Below, piece after piece: positions 53,832 through 61,520 of a DNA stretch of 64,000 bases. The stretch is from Niallia taxi. Lineage in GTDB: Bacteria > Bacillota > Bacilli > Bacillales > Cytobacillaceae. Where the stretch lies: the NCBI RefSeq assembly GCF_032818155.1, contig NZ_CP102590.1:1-64000 (forward strand), in the 5' to 3' direction. Both the position numbers and the translations under genes were made by a program. Each line of letters opens with the position of its first letter. Within the stretch, counting starts at the first letter, position 1. The notes under the pieces were generated by a model. The model was not told the origin of the DNA. It did no database searches and was given only the letters and a program-made list of their open reading frames with translations.

Positions 53832-53862
53832 TTGACTTAGAGTTAACTATAGGGCTTATGCT
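53832..53862 (+). promoter_or_regulatory. MerR-type promoter of the alcohol dehydrogenase
   Basis: TTGACT (53832-53837) and TATGCT (53857-53862) are 19 bp apart, the long spacer typical of MerR-regulated promoters. The spacer holds an imperfect dyad centred on GTTAAC (TTAGAGTTAACTATAG). This resembles the AdhR/NmlR-type sites that control adhA in B. subtilis. Confidence 0.65.
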
Positions 53863-53925
53863 AGTTTTGTAAGAGAATAGGAATCTTTCTCTTAAAATAT
53901 TATTTTCTATTGGAGGTTCAAACAA

Positions 53926-54966
53926 ATGACAACAGCTAAAGCGAGAGCAGTTGACGGTCCAGATAAGTCGTTCCGAGCTGCAGAAATTAAAAGACGTGAC
54001 CTGGATTTAACAGATATTCTGATTGAAATCAAGTATGCAGGAATATGTCACTCTGACATCCATACAGCTCACGGTGAATGGGGTCCAGTAAACTATCCAC
54101 TAGTACCAGGACATGAGATTGCCGGAATTGTCACAGAAGTTGGACCTGAGGTAACAAAGTATAAGGTTGGTGACAGAGTTGGAGTCGGCTGTATGGTTGA
54201 TTCATGTGGAGAATGTGAGAACTGCGTTAGAGGTGAAGAGCAATACTGCCTTAAAGGGAATATTCCTACATACGCTGGTGTAGACAAGTATGGTGAGCCA
54301 ACTCAAGGTGGCTATTCAACACATATTGTCGTGACAGAAGATTTTGTTGTGAAAATTCCTGATAACATCGAGCTTGATGCTGCAGCACCATTACTATGTG
54401 CAGGTATTACAACATATTCACCATTAAATCGTTGGGGAGCAGGTCCAGGTAAAAAGGTTGCAGTTGTTGGTCTTGGCGGATTAGGTCATATGGCTGTTAA
54501 AATTGCACATGCTATGGGTGCTGACGTAACAGTTCTATCACAAACATTAAGCAAAAAAGAAGACGGACTACAATTCGGTGCAAACAATTACTATGCTACA
54601 AGTGACCCAGCAACATTTGAGAAGCTGGCAGGGTCCTTCGATCTTATTATTAACACAGTAAGTGCAAGTATTAACCTTGATGCATATATTTCCTTGCTGT
54701 CACTTGACGGAACATTGGTAAATGTCGGTGCACCTGGTGAGCCGTTATCACTTAATGTAATGTCATTAATCGGACATCGCCGTTCCTTCGCAGGCTCTAT
54801 GATCGGCGGCATTCGTGAAACACAAGAAATGCTAGATTTCTGTGCAAAGCATGATATAGCTCCAAATATTGAAATCATCTCAGCTGATGAAATTGACGAA
54901 GCATATAAGCGTGTACTTGCTTCTGATGTTAAATATCGTTTTGTTATTGATACAAGTACAATGTAA
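53926..54966 (+). CDS. adhA: Zinc-dependent NAD(P) alcohol dehydrogenase (AdhA-like)
   Basis: This 346-residue medium-chain dehydrogenase has the catalytic zinc ligands C41, H63 and E64 ([15 protein letters not shown]) and the structural zinc cysteines C94, C97, C100 and C108. The cofactor motif [15 protein letters not shown] lies near residues 179-193. It belongs to the YahK/cinnamyl alcohol dehydrogenase branch that reduces aldehydes. It is similar in length to B. subtilis AdhA, which is induced by formaldehyde and methylglyoxal through the MerR-type AdhR. A MerR-type promoter lies upstream, but no short AdhR-like gene is adjacent. The ribosome site is GGAGG. Confidence 0.85.
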   Translation: MTTAKARAVDGPDKSFRAAEIKRRDLDLTDILIEIKYAGICHSDIHTAHGEWGPVNYPLVPGHEIAGIVTEVGPEVTKYKVGDRVGVGCMVDSCGECENCVRGEEQYCLKGNIPTYAGVDKYGEPTQGGYSTHIVVTEDFVVKIPDNIELDAAAPLLCAGITTYSPLNRWGAGPGKKVAVVGLGGLGHMAVKIAHAMGADVTVLSQTLSKKEDGLQFGANNYYATSDPATFEKLAGSFDLIINTVSASINLDAYISLLSLDGTLVNVGAPGEPLSLNVMSLIGHRRSFAGSMIGGIRETQEMLDFCAKHDIAPNIEIISADEIDEAYKRVLASDVKYRFVIDTSTM

Positions 54967-54992
54967 GCTTTGTTAATTAACTATGAAGCTAT

Positions 54993-55026
54993 AAAGGATG
55001 CCTTTACTCTAAAGGCATCCTTTTCT
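54993..55026. terminator. Rho-independent terminator, probably bidirectional
   Basis: A perfect 12-bp stem (54994-55005 with 55011-55022, loop ACTCT) is followed by TTTTC. It ends the alcohol dehydrogenase transcript and faces the convergent azlD gene. Confidence 0.8.
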
Positions 55027-55071
55027 TTGCGAAAAATCTTTTCTGGATACTGAGTCTTCAATATTTAATTC

Positions 55072-55401
55072 TTATAAGGAAAATAACCATCGTACTAGTA
55101 CAAATGCTGTAACTCCTGAAATAACTGTCCATAATAAACTGCGAGTACTTATCGCAATAAATACGGTGACAATTGCTGCTAACAGCTCTTTGTTTAGTGA
55201 TAGACTTATTTCATTATTTTGGATAAATAATTCTTGCCCAACGATGGCAGCTAAAATTGCAATCGGCACAAAATACAGCCATTTTTGAACACCTTCAGAC
55301 AGCTTCATTCTGCTGAGTATCATAATTGGAATAACTCTTGGTATAAACGTGACTACAGCACCACCAATAATAATAAGAAGAACAGTCCAACTTACTTCCA
55401 T
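55072..55401 (-). CDS. azlD: AzlD-type small subunit of a branched-chain amino acid exporter
   Basis: This 109-residue membrane protein has four hydrophobic helices and the AzlD signature RVIPIMILSRMKLSEGVQKWLYFVP (key residues P-R-V-I-P at 25-29, W at 42, P at 46). It pairs with AzlC to export branched-chain amino acids or their analogues such as 4-azaleucine. Its start overlaps the azlC stop by 10 nt, so the two are coupled. It is the last gene of the trmB-azlC-azlD unit. Confidence 0.85.
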   Translation of the reverse strand: MEVSWTVLLIIIGGAVVTFIPRVIPIMILSRMKLSEGVQKWLYFVPIAILAAIVGQELFIQNNEISLSLNKELLAAIVTVFIAISTRSLLWTVISGVTAFVLVRWLFSL

Positions 55402-56123
55402 TTAGACATCACCATCCCCATTGAAGCTGCTATAATAGTTGCAATAAGAATGCTCAAGCTACTAGAGAACCATAACGAAATAACTAATAAAAGCAGCACA
55501 GCTAGTATGCAGACAACCAAGTCACTTAACAATGTTTTTCGTTCTGCAATGGTTATAACTAATAAGCCGATAAATATTGCAGGTAATGCAAACTCTAAAC
55601 CAAGTGCATCTGTGTTTGTAATCCATTGTGCAAGGTAAGCTCCAGATAAGTTGGCAATAAACCAATTAATATAGGCAGTTATATTCAGGCCATGCATCCA
55701 TTTTTCACTTATATTATTCTTCTGAACACTCTTTTGAAGGGCAACACCAAATGTTTCATCTGTTAATATTGCACCGATTAACATGTTACGAAAGGGGGAG
55801 ACATGCTGGAAAAAAGGTGATAATGCAGCGCTTAACAGCAAATGACGCAAATTAACGAAAAAAATGGTAGTTATGACAGCAATGGGCGGATTGATTAGGT
55901 ACATACTAGCAACGATAAACTGTGCGGAGCCAGAATATACAAATAACGTTAACAGGGAAATTTCTGCTAGACTAAGCCCTGCCGTTTTTTGAACAATACC
56001 ACATGCAAAGCCAATGCTTAAGTAGGCAAATAGTGTTGGTATACATGCTCGTACTCCTTGAAAAAAAGAATCATCTGTTTCACTTCTCTGTGTGATATGA
56101 GAATAACTAGTATTGAGGGACAT
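55392..56123 (-). CDS. azlC: AzlC-type large subunit of a branched-chain amino acid exporter
   Basis: This 243-residue membrane protein has about seven helices and the AzlC landmarks FLYLSIGFACGIV-like (LFAYLSIGFACGIVQ), FVYSGSAQFIVASM (near residues 81-94), FVNLRHLLLSAAL and LTDETFGVAL. With AzlD it forms the exporter. It lies 74 bp downstream of the TrmB-type regulator gene; one copy of the conserved 16-nt element lies in that gap, immediately upstream, so it may also have its own controlled promoter. The ribosome site is AAGGAG. Confidence 0.85.
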   Translation of the reverse strand: MSLNTSYSHITQRSETDDSFFQGVRACIPTLFAYLSIGFACGIVQKTAGLSLAEISLLTLFVYSGSAQFIVASMYLINPPIAVITTIFFVNLRHLLLSAALSPFFQHVSPFRNMLIGAILTDETFGVALQKSVQKNNISEKWMHGLNITAYINWFIANLSGAYLAQWITNTDALGLEFALPAIFIGLLVITIAERKTLLSDLVVCILAVLLLLVISLWFSSSLSILIATIIAASMGMVMSKWK

Positions 56124-56150
56124 AATAAGCTCCTTTTTAAAATAGATGTT

Positions 56151-56166
56151 ATTATACTAACTACTA
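56151..56166 (-). promoter_or_regulatory. 16-nt element, copy upstream of azlC
   Basis: On the minus strand this reads TAGTAGTTAGTATAAT, matching two copies upstream of the trmB-type gene. It contains a TATAAT -10-like box, so a bound regulator would cover a promoter about 30 bp before azlC. Confidence 0.6.
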
Positions 56167-56197
56167 CAAAATATTGAGAATAAAACGGTTCAAATGA

Positions 56198-57007
56198 CTA
56201 TTTGAACCGTTTTCCTGTAACAACCCTTAATAACTCTTTATTTTCACGCCAAAGAGCTTCTACTCTTTGCTCACCAATTTCATTCGTTAATGCCGCAAAA
56301 ATAATATCATGGCCAATATATTCTAGTGCAACTAAAACAAGGGCCGGGTCTTGTGTTTTAATTGCCCATCCTTGGGTAGCCGGGAAGAAATTCGCAATAA
56401 TAACCTCTTCATTATCACGGGCTACAATTGTCAGTCTGCCGTTTGTTCGCTCTTCTGCTACTTTAGGAGACATATAATCATGGTGTGTTGTATAACCAAG
56501 TGAAGTGTCGGGAGCTCCAAATAAGATGGAGGTAACAGAAAGGCCGTCCTTTTCTTTATGTAACACTGCCTCTTTTATAAAAGGAATTTGTGGAGCCCAT
56601 ACTGATAACCAAATCTCCTCCTGTGCATTCATGATTAAGCTATTCATTTCCGCTAGAACATTCTCATCACCGCTAATACGATGAATGGTGTCTACCTCTT
56701 GTTCACTTTCAAGTATCGATAAGTTTTTTTCTAAAAAGTCGAATGAGTGTTCAAAGTTTAATCGCAGTCGAGAAATTAAGTCTTTTGCCGGCAGTGGGGC
56801 ATAATTTACAGGATCAGACGGAACTATGTAGACTGCACCTTTATCAAGGAGTTTTCCAAGTACTTCGTAAATCATAGAACGAGGAACACTGGATCGTTTA
56901 CTTATTTCATAACCTGTCATCGGAGAATGCTTTAGTAAACTTACATATGCTTTACATTCATATTGGGAAAATCCGAGCTTTTGCAATTCTTTAAAAATAT
57001 CCTCCAT
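56198..57007 (-). CDS. TrmB family transcriptional regulator
   Basis: This 269-residue protein has an N-terminal TrmB winged helix (residues 5-75; YECKAYVSLLKHSPMTGYEI and VPRSMIYEVLGKLLDKGAVY). A linking coiled coil (about 80-105) and a PLD-like effector domain (about 110-250) follow, with NAQEEIWLSVWAP. TrmB regulators respond to sugars or other small metabolites. It is the first gene before azlC and azlD and most likely controls them and itself through the repeated element TAGTAGTTAGTWTMAT. A weak G-poor leader precedes the ATG (AGGGGTGTTTAAATG). Confidence 0.85.
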   Translation of the reverse strand: MEDIFKELQKLGFSQYECKAYVSLLKHSPMTGYEISKRSSVPRSMIYEVLGKLLDKGAVYIVPSDPVNYAPLPAKDLISRLRLNFEHSFDFLEKNLSILESEQEVDTIHRISGDENVLAEMNSLIMNAQEEIWLSVWAPQIPFIKEAVLHKEKDGLSVTSILFGAPDTSLGYTTHHDYMSPKVAEERTNGRLTIVARDNEEVIIANFFPATQGWAIKTQDPALVLVALEYIGHDIIFAALTNEIGEQRVEALWRENKELLRVVTGKRFK

Positions 57008-57035
57008 TTAAACACCCCTTTTTTGTAAAAAACGT

Positions 57036-57085
57036 TAGTAGTTAGTATCATACTTACGTCTGACTTTTATAGTAGTTAGTTTAAT
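57036..57085 (+). promoter_or_regulatory. 16-nt element, two copies upstream of the TrmB-type gene
   Basis: TAGTAGTTAGTATCAT (57036-57051) and TAGTAGTTAGTTTAAT (57070-57085) are direct repeats starting 34 nt apart. A third copy lies on the other strand at 56151-56166 before azlC. Confidence 0.65.
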
Positions 57086-57156
57086 ACTTGTTAATGGTAA
57101 TTTCAAGAATTTTTTTACTTTTTAATAAAGGGAAAGGGGAGGATTGTTCAAATATA

Positions 57157-57220
57157 AAAGGGCTGTTCCAAAAATAAGTGAAATCTTATTGATATAACTT
57201 ATGCTGGGGAGGAAGTTGAG
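57157..57220 (-). repeat. Fragment of a dispersed degenerate repeat
   Basis: AAAGGGCTGTTCC (57158-57170) resembles the element ends seen at 5292 and 15570. CTGGGGAGGAAGTTGAG (57204-57220) is the exact reverse complement of 34104-34120. No coding capacity. Confidence 0.4.
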
Positions 57221-57269
57221 TCACTTTTGCTCCTTTAAATGTTTATTTCAACCTAAATACCAAATAAAG

Positions 57270-57319
57270 AACCTAAATTATAAGCAAAATTTATAAGGAA
57301 TTTGCTCATAATTTAGGTT
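57270..57319. repeat. Long inverted repeat (19-bp arms)
   Basis: The arms 57270-57288 (AACCTAAATTATAAGCAAA) and 57301-57319 are complementary at 18 of 19 positions with a 12-nt loop. No T tract follows on either strand, so it is not a typical terminator. An extra AACCTAAAT half copy lies just upstream at about 57250. It lies 120 bp past the minus-strand MerR gene. Confidence 0.55.
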
Positions 57320-57440
57320 TGTAGAGAGAAATAGTAATGGTTCAGTCTTTGCTTAAAAAAAATTTAAACCTATTTAGTAATAGCAATTATATCAGAACTG
57401 ACTATAAAATTAGTGATGCTCGTTGTGCAATAAATATTTA

Positions 57441-58235
57441 TTAAGTAGTTTCCTTAATCTTCACTTCAATCCTTGTCACATATTCATCCGCTATATGGGT
57501 TTCATGAAAATCAATGATATACGTTTCGAAAAGCTCGCCATCCATCTCTAATTTATTTTCCACTATGTATTCCTTAAGCTTCACGATATATTGCTCGGTT
57601 TTTTTGTAGCTGCCTTTATAACAAATCGCTGCATATTTTCCTTTTGGCAAAACCGTTGCATGGAAATCAGAAGCATTTTCAATAAAATAAAAAACACGGT
57701 GACTGATAGTCTTGCTTTCGGTATTGTACAAAAAACTTCCTATCATATGTTGTTCTAAATGGGGGAGATTGTTTTCGTATTTTTTATATAGCTCTTTCAA
57801 CGAAAGGTCAACATGCTCACTGTCAATATCTTTATCAATGCTTGCAATCACATATCTGTCTGGACATTCGATTAGCTGACACACACCCTCTGCACATGGC
57901 ACAGTTTGTGTAAAAACATCAATTCTTTCCTCGACGATATGCTGCATTTCCTGCAAAGCAGCTAACTCTTGCTCAATAAAGAGCTGCTGCTTTTTCAACA
58001 GGTTTAACGTCTTCTCTACGGTGCGTTTTTCCAAATAATCTTTTATTTCTTCTAAAGGAATATTAAATTTTCTTAAATCTCGAATGATATTTAATTGCTG
58101 TAAATTTTCATCTGTATAAATTCGATAATTATTTTCTCCTCTGCGGGGGACGACTAAATTTATATCCTCGTAATAACGTAAGGTATGTGCACTGATATCA
58201 TAAAGATTAGCAATTTCGTTAATTTTCCAGTTCAT
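57441..58235 (-). CDS. MerR family regulator with GyrI-like effector domain
   Basis: This 264-residue protein has an N-terminal MerR helix-turn-helix (residues 1-70; KINEIANLYDISAHTLRYYED), a coiled-coil linker (about 75-115) and a C-terminal GyrI-like ligand domain (about 120-262). A cysteine pair lies in PCAEGVCQLIECP (near residues 113-125). This BmrR/BltR-like layout senses drugs or other hydrophobic compounds. It lies 46 bp behind a GNAT acetyltransferase gene and is probably in one operon with it, as BltR is linked with BltD. The start is the ATG read; the ribosome site is weak. Confidence 0.85.
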   Translation of the reverse strand: MNWKINEIANLYDISAHTLRYYEDINLVVPRRGENNYRIYTDENLQQLNIIRDLRKFNIPLEEIKDYLEKRTVEKTLNLLKKQQLFIEQELAALQEMQHIVEERIDVFTQTVPCAEGVCQLIECPDRYVIASIDKDIDSEHVDLSLKELYKKYENNLPHLEQHMIGSFLYNTESKTISHRVFYFIENASDFHATVLPKGKYAAICYKGSYKKTEQYIVKLKEYIVENKLEMDGELFETYIIDFHETHIADEYVTRIEVKIKETT

Positions 58236-58281
58236 ATTTCTGCTCCATCTATTTGTATTAATCGGGATAACTCGTTTGAAA

Positions 58282-58866
58282 TTAATTCGCCATACGGGTA
58301 TCCATTAAGGTTTTATTAAGATGTTCATAACGGTGTCCGCTTAAAACTATTTCGCCCACTTTTTTATAGCCTATACTTGAATATAGCTTTTTTGCTTTAG
58401 GATTGCCAATATCTACGTTAAGGCCAATCGTTCTGTAGCCCGCATTAATCGCTAAATGGTCCATTTCTTTCAGTAAAATCGAACCAATCCCTAAACCTCT
58501 GTATTTTTTATGAACGACTATAGAGTCTAAATACCACTCTTTTGGAAATGCCTCCTTATCAACAAATAAGGTCTCATTTTCAGCATAGCCATTTTTTATT
58601 AGGACCTGTCGAAACGGTTCATCAATTACAGCCTCATCTATTGCAGGGTACCCAAAGCTGACTCCGGCTATTTCACCATTATGTTCATATACTATCCCTC
58701 TGCTCATTCCGTACCGATAAGTTGGATCTGCCATCGCTTCTCCCACCATTTCTAATACCTTGTTTTTCGAAATTTTGTTAAGCAGTGACAGCTCCATATC
58801 CTCGAATATTACCCATAATAAAGCTGTTATTTCCGCTGTATCCTTTTGTGAAATGCTTCTAATCAT
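58282..58866 (-). CDS. GNAT family N-acetyltransferase
   Basis: This 194-residue protein has the GNAT acetyl-CoA motif near residues 115-140 (LDSIVVHKKYRGLGIGSILL; R-G-L-G-I-G is the R/Q-x-x-G-x-G/A signature) and the late motif NPKAKKLYSSIGYKKVGEI. The N-terminal half is longer than in the smallest family members. The acceptor is unknown. It is the first gene of the GNAT-MerR pair, so it may modify a compound sensed by the regulator. Cytosolic. Confidence 0.85.
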   Translation of the reverse strand: MIRSISQKDTAEITALLWVIFEDMELSLLNKISKNKVLEMVGEAMADPTYRYGMSRGIVYEHNGEIAGVSFGYPAIDEAVIDEPFRQVLIKNGYAENETLFVDKEAFPKEWYLDSIVVHKKYRGLGIGSILLKEMDHLAINAGYRTIGLNVDIGNPKAKKLYSSIGYKKVGEIVLSGHRYEHLNKTLMDTRMAN

Positions 58867-59221
58867 TAGTATCCAACTTTCTGTTCATTAATTGGTTTAA
58901 GTATAAACCCTCTAGTCATTCTAAGGTCAATCACTAATTACTATCCTTTGGTTTGTTGTGAATTCGGAAAATTTAGACATTTATATTGACAACTTATATC
59001 AATTTAATAGAAAATATAGAGATAGATAGTAAAAAGCTTCCAAATAAAATCAATTTTTTAGAACTTAGTATGGAGATTAAGTGAAGTTAGTTACATATTG
59101 GTATGTTCAATTAGTGTTTAGTTTTTAGGGGTAGACTTGGCAAGAAGATTTTTTTGTTCTTCTTTTGCGAAGTTTTTTTGCTGTACTAGAGATTTTTTTT
59201 CTTCAGGAAGGGGATGGCTCT
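58867..59221 (+). other. Divergent region upstream of hutP
   Basis: This AT-rich region must hold the hut promoter. A perfect TTGACA is present at 58986-58991, but no -10 box stands at 16-18 bp; the nearest, TATAGA, is 23 bp away. No cre or palindrome is clear. Confidence 0.35.
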
Positions 59222-59665
59222 GTGAAAAACTATTCGATGGGCAAACTAACGTCATTGTTAACACTTTTACATAACGGCAGCGGCGAACAGGAAATTAAAG
59301 ACGAATTAACAAAAAGAGGCTATCGTTATACTGTAGGAAAAGTTGGCGCAATGGATTTATTTAAAGTAATTGCTGCAATTGAAACGACGGCTAAGTCCAA
59401 TAATATTATTGATGGAGACGCATACAGAGAGGTTCATGCTCTTTATCACACCATATTAGAAGCACTGCAAGGTGTTGGGAGAGGCAATGTGCAATTCGGT
59501 GAAATATTGCGAACGGTAGGCCTGACATTCGGAATTGTCAGAGGTGAAATCGAAAAGTACGGCTATAATGGGGAATGGATTTGTGTTTGTATTTTTGGAA
59601 CAATCGGAGCCCCGAAAAAAGGCTTTGAGCACGATGCATTAGGATTAGGATTTAACCATATATAG
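59222..59665 (+). CDS. hutP: HutP, histidine-responsive antiterminator of the hut operon
   Basis: The GTG behind GGAAGGGG is chosen (147 residues, matching the usual 145-150). Upstream in-frame codons lack a ribosome site. HutP forms hexamers that, with L-histidine and Mg2+, bind NAG triplets in the hut leader RNA and prevent termination before hutH. Conserved residues include RTVGLTFGIVRG (residues about 99-110) and FGTIGAPKKGFEHDALGLG with the metal-linked histidine. It is the first gene of hutPHUI, with the target terminator 190 bp downstream. Confidence 0.9.
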   Translation: MKNYSMGKLTSLLTLLHNGSGEQEIKDELTKRGYRYTVGKVGAMDLFKVIAAIETTAKSNNIIDGDAYREVHALYHTILEALQGVGRGNVQFGEILRTVGLTFGIVRGEIEKYGYNGEWICVCIFGTIGAPKKGFEHDALGLGFNHI

Positions 59666-59841
59666 TCTTTTACTACATGGCTACTTAAAAAGTTACAAAA
59701 AAGCGGGGGGAATTGGTAAAATAACGTTTGCTAAATATTCTGAATAAATGTATAATCATTGTAGTGAGCAATTAGACATTTAGGAATTTTAGCGAATTAC
59801 CATTTAAAATAATTGATTAATAATTTAATATTTAGAGCCCA

Positions 59842-59858
59842 TAGTTCTTAGTATATAG
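59842..59858 (+). promoter_or_regulatory. HutP RNA binding site (three TAG triplets)
   Basis: TAG triplets at 59842-59844, 59849-59851 and 59856-59858 are separated by exactly 4 nt each. This is the UAG-N4-UAG-N4-UAG spacing known for HutP sites. A further TTTAG lies at 59831-59835. The site touches the 5' arm of the terminator. Confidence 0.75.
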
Positions 59859-59903
59859 GGGGCTGCATGAAGAAGTTTATTTCTTTATGCAGTCCCCTTT
59901 TTG
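59858..59903 (+). terminator. HutP-controlled terminator before hutH
   Basis: A long stem (GGGGGCTGCAT at 59858-59868 with ATGCAGTCCCC at 59887-59897, extended inside by GAAGAAG/TTCTTT) is followed by TTTTTG. It lies between hutP and hutH, where HutP with histidine would prevent its formation. Confidence 0.85.
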
Positions 59904-59936
59904 TATTTGAAAAAAGAAGGGGAAGTAGGCGGTAGC

Positions 59937-61460
59937 ATGTATGTATTTCTTGATGGGAGCACATTGACATTTGCAGAAATCAAGCTTGTATTAAACAAAA
60001 AAGCGACAGTTAAAATTCATGAGGATGCATGGGAGAATGTAAAAAAAAGCAGGGCTGTTGTGGAAAACCTTATTGAGGATAAGAATGTAATTTACGGAGT
60101 AAATACAGGCTTTGGCAAGTTTAGTGACACGATAATCTCCATAGATGATTTAGAGCATTTACAAATCAATTTAATTAGAAGCCATGCCTGTGCTGTCGGC
60201 AAGCCCTTTTCTGAGGATGTTAGCAGAGTGATGCTGCTGCTTCGAGCAAATGCACTGGCAAAGGGCTATTCTGGGATACGGCCAGAAACACTTCAATTGC
60301 TCGTTGATTGCCTAAATCATGAAATTCACCCAGTTATTCCAAGCCAAGGGTCTCTTGGCGCAAGTGGTGATTTGGCGCCATTAGCACATTTGGCACTAGT
60401 GTTAGTAGGAGAAGGGGAAGCCATTTATTTAGGTGAAAAGCTTGAAGCAAAGGAAGCGTTAAGACGTGCTGGCTTAAAACCGATTCGTTTAAAAGCGAAG
60501 GAGGGTCTTGCATTAATTAATGGTACACAAGCGTTAACTTCTGTAGGGGTTTTAGCTTATATAGAAGCACAAAAACTGTTTCATTTGGCAAATAGAGTAG
60601 CTGCTTTAACGTTAGAAGGGTTAAGAGGAATTATCGATGCATTCTCGCCAGAGTCCCATTTAGTTAGACCATATCCAGAACAGCAGGAAGTGGCAGAACG
60701 GATCCTATCTTATGTTGCAGGCAGCAAGCTGACAACAAAACAGGGGGAGCTCCGGGTGCAGGATGCCTATTCGCTTCGTTGTATTCCTCAAGTGCATGGG
60801 GCGATTTCTCAAACATTAAATTATGTGAAAGAAAAGCTAATCATAGAAATAAATTCGGCGACAGATAATCCATTGATTTTTGCTGATAGCGGTAAAGTTA
60901 TATCGGGCGGGAATTTCCACGGACAGCCAATCGCCTTTGCAATGGATTTCTTAAGTATTGGTGTTGCAGAAATTGCCAGTATATCTGAAAGACGAATTGA
61001 GCGCCTTGTTAATCCACAGTTAAATGATTTACCAGCATTTCTAAGCACAAATCCTGGCCTTGAATCAGGACTTATGATTACCCAATATGTAGCTGCTTCC
61101 TTAGTTTCAGAAAACAAAACATTGGCACATCCATCAAGTGTTGATTCCATTCCGTCTTCAGCAAATCAAGAGGATCATGTAAGCATGGGGACAACAGCAG
61201 CACGCCATGCCTATGAAATTGTGCAAAATGCCAGAAAAGTAGTTGCGATTGAAGCAATATGCGCAGCACAGGCAGCAGATATAAGAGGGTGTGAGAAACT
61301 TGCACCACAGTCAAAATTGCTTCATGAAAAAATTCGTGCAATCGTTCCTGTCATCATAAGTGATCGTGTTTTTGCTACAGATATTGAAAATTTAGATCAA
61401 GCCCTAAAGCAGGAAAACTGGTCTTTTGATACAGGTGCAATAACGCAAGGTAATGATTAA
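59937..61460 (+). CDS. hutH: Histidine ammonia-lyase
   Basis: The ATG at 59937 gives 507 residues, the usual length; upstream in-frame codons lie in the terminator. The MIO cofactor triad A142-S143-G144 is present in [18 protein letters not shown], and the conserved [10 protein letters not shown] lies near residues 53-62. HutH removes ammonia from L-histidine to give urocanate, the first step of histidine breakdown in the cytosol. It sits behind the HutP-controlled terminator and 60 bp ahead of hutU. Confidence 0.95.
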   Translation: MYVFLDGSTLTFAEIKLVLNKKATVKIHEDAWENVKKSRAVVENLIEDKNVIYGVNTGFGKFSDTIISIDDLEHLQINLIRSHACAVGKPFSEDVSRVMLLLRANALAKGYSGIRPETLQLLVDCLNHEIHPVIPSQGSLGASGDLAPLAHLALVLVGEGEAIYLGEKLEAKEALRRAGLKPIRLKAKEGLALINGTQALTSVGVLAYIEAQKLFHLANRVAALTLEGLRGIIDAFSPESHLVRPYPEQQEVAERILSYVAGSKLTTKQGELRVQDAYSLRCIPQVHGAISQTLNYVKEKLIIEINSATDNPLIFADSGKVISGGNFHGQPIAFAMDFLSIGVAEIASISERRIERLVNPQLNDLPAFLSTNPGLESGLMITQYVAASLVSENKTLAHPSSVDSIPSSANQEDHVSMGTTAARHAYEIVQNARKVVAIEAICAAQAADIRGCEKLAPQSKLLHEKIRAIVPVIISDRVFATDIENLDQALKQENWSFDTGAITQGND

Positions 61461-61520
61461 ATCTCATATTCTCTAAATTTACCAATAAATATAATGTTAA
61501 AGAATATAGGAGGTAGAAGC

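Noticed and set aside
58986..59020. TTGACA ... TATAGA as hut promoter
   Set aside because: The spacer is 23 bp, too long for sigma-A, and no activator site is evident.
59901..59936. Longer N-terminus for HutH
   Set aside because: The extra codons begin in the T run of the controlled terminator; the ATG at 59937 gives the family length and places the MIO serine at residue 143.
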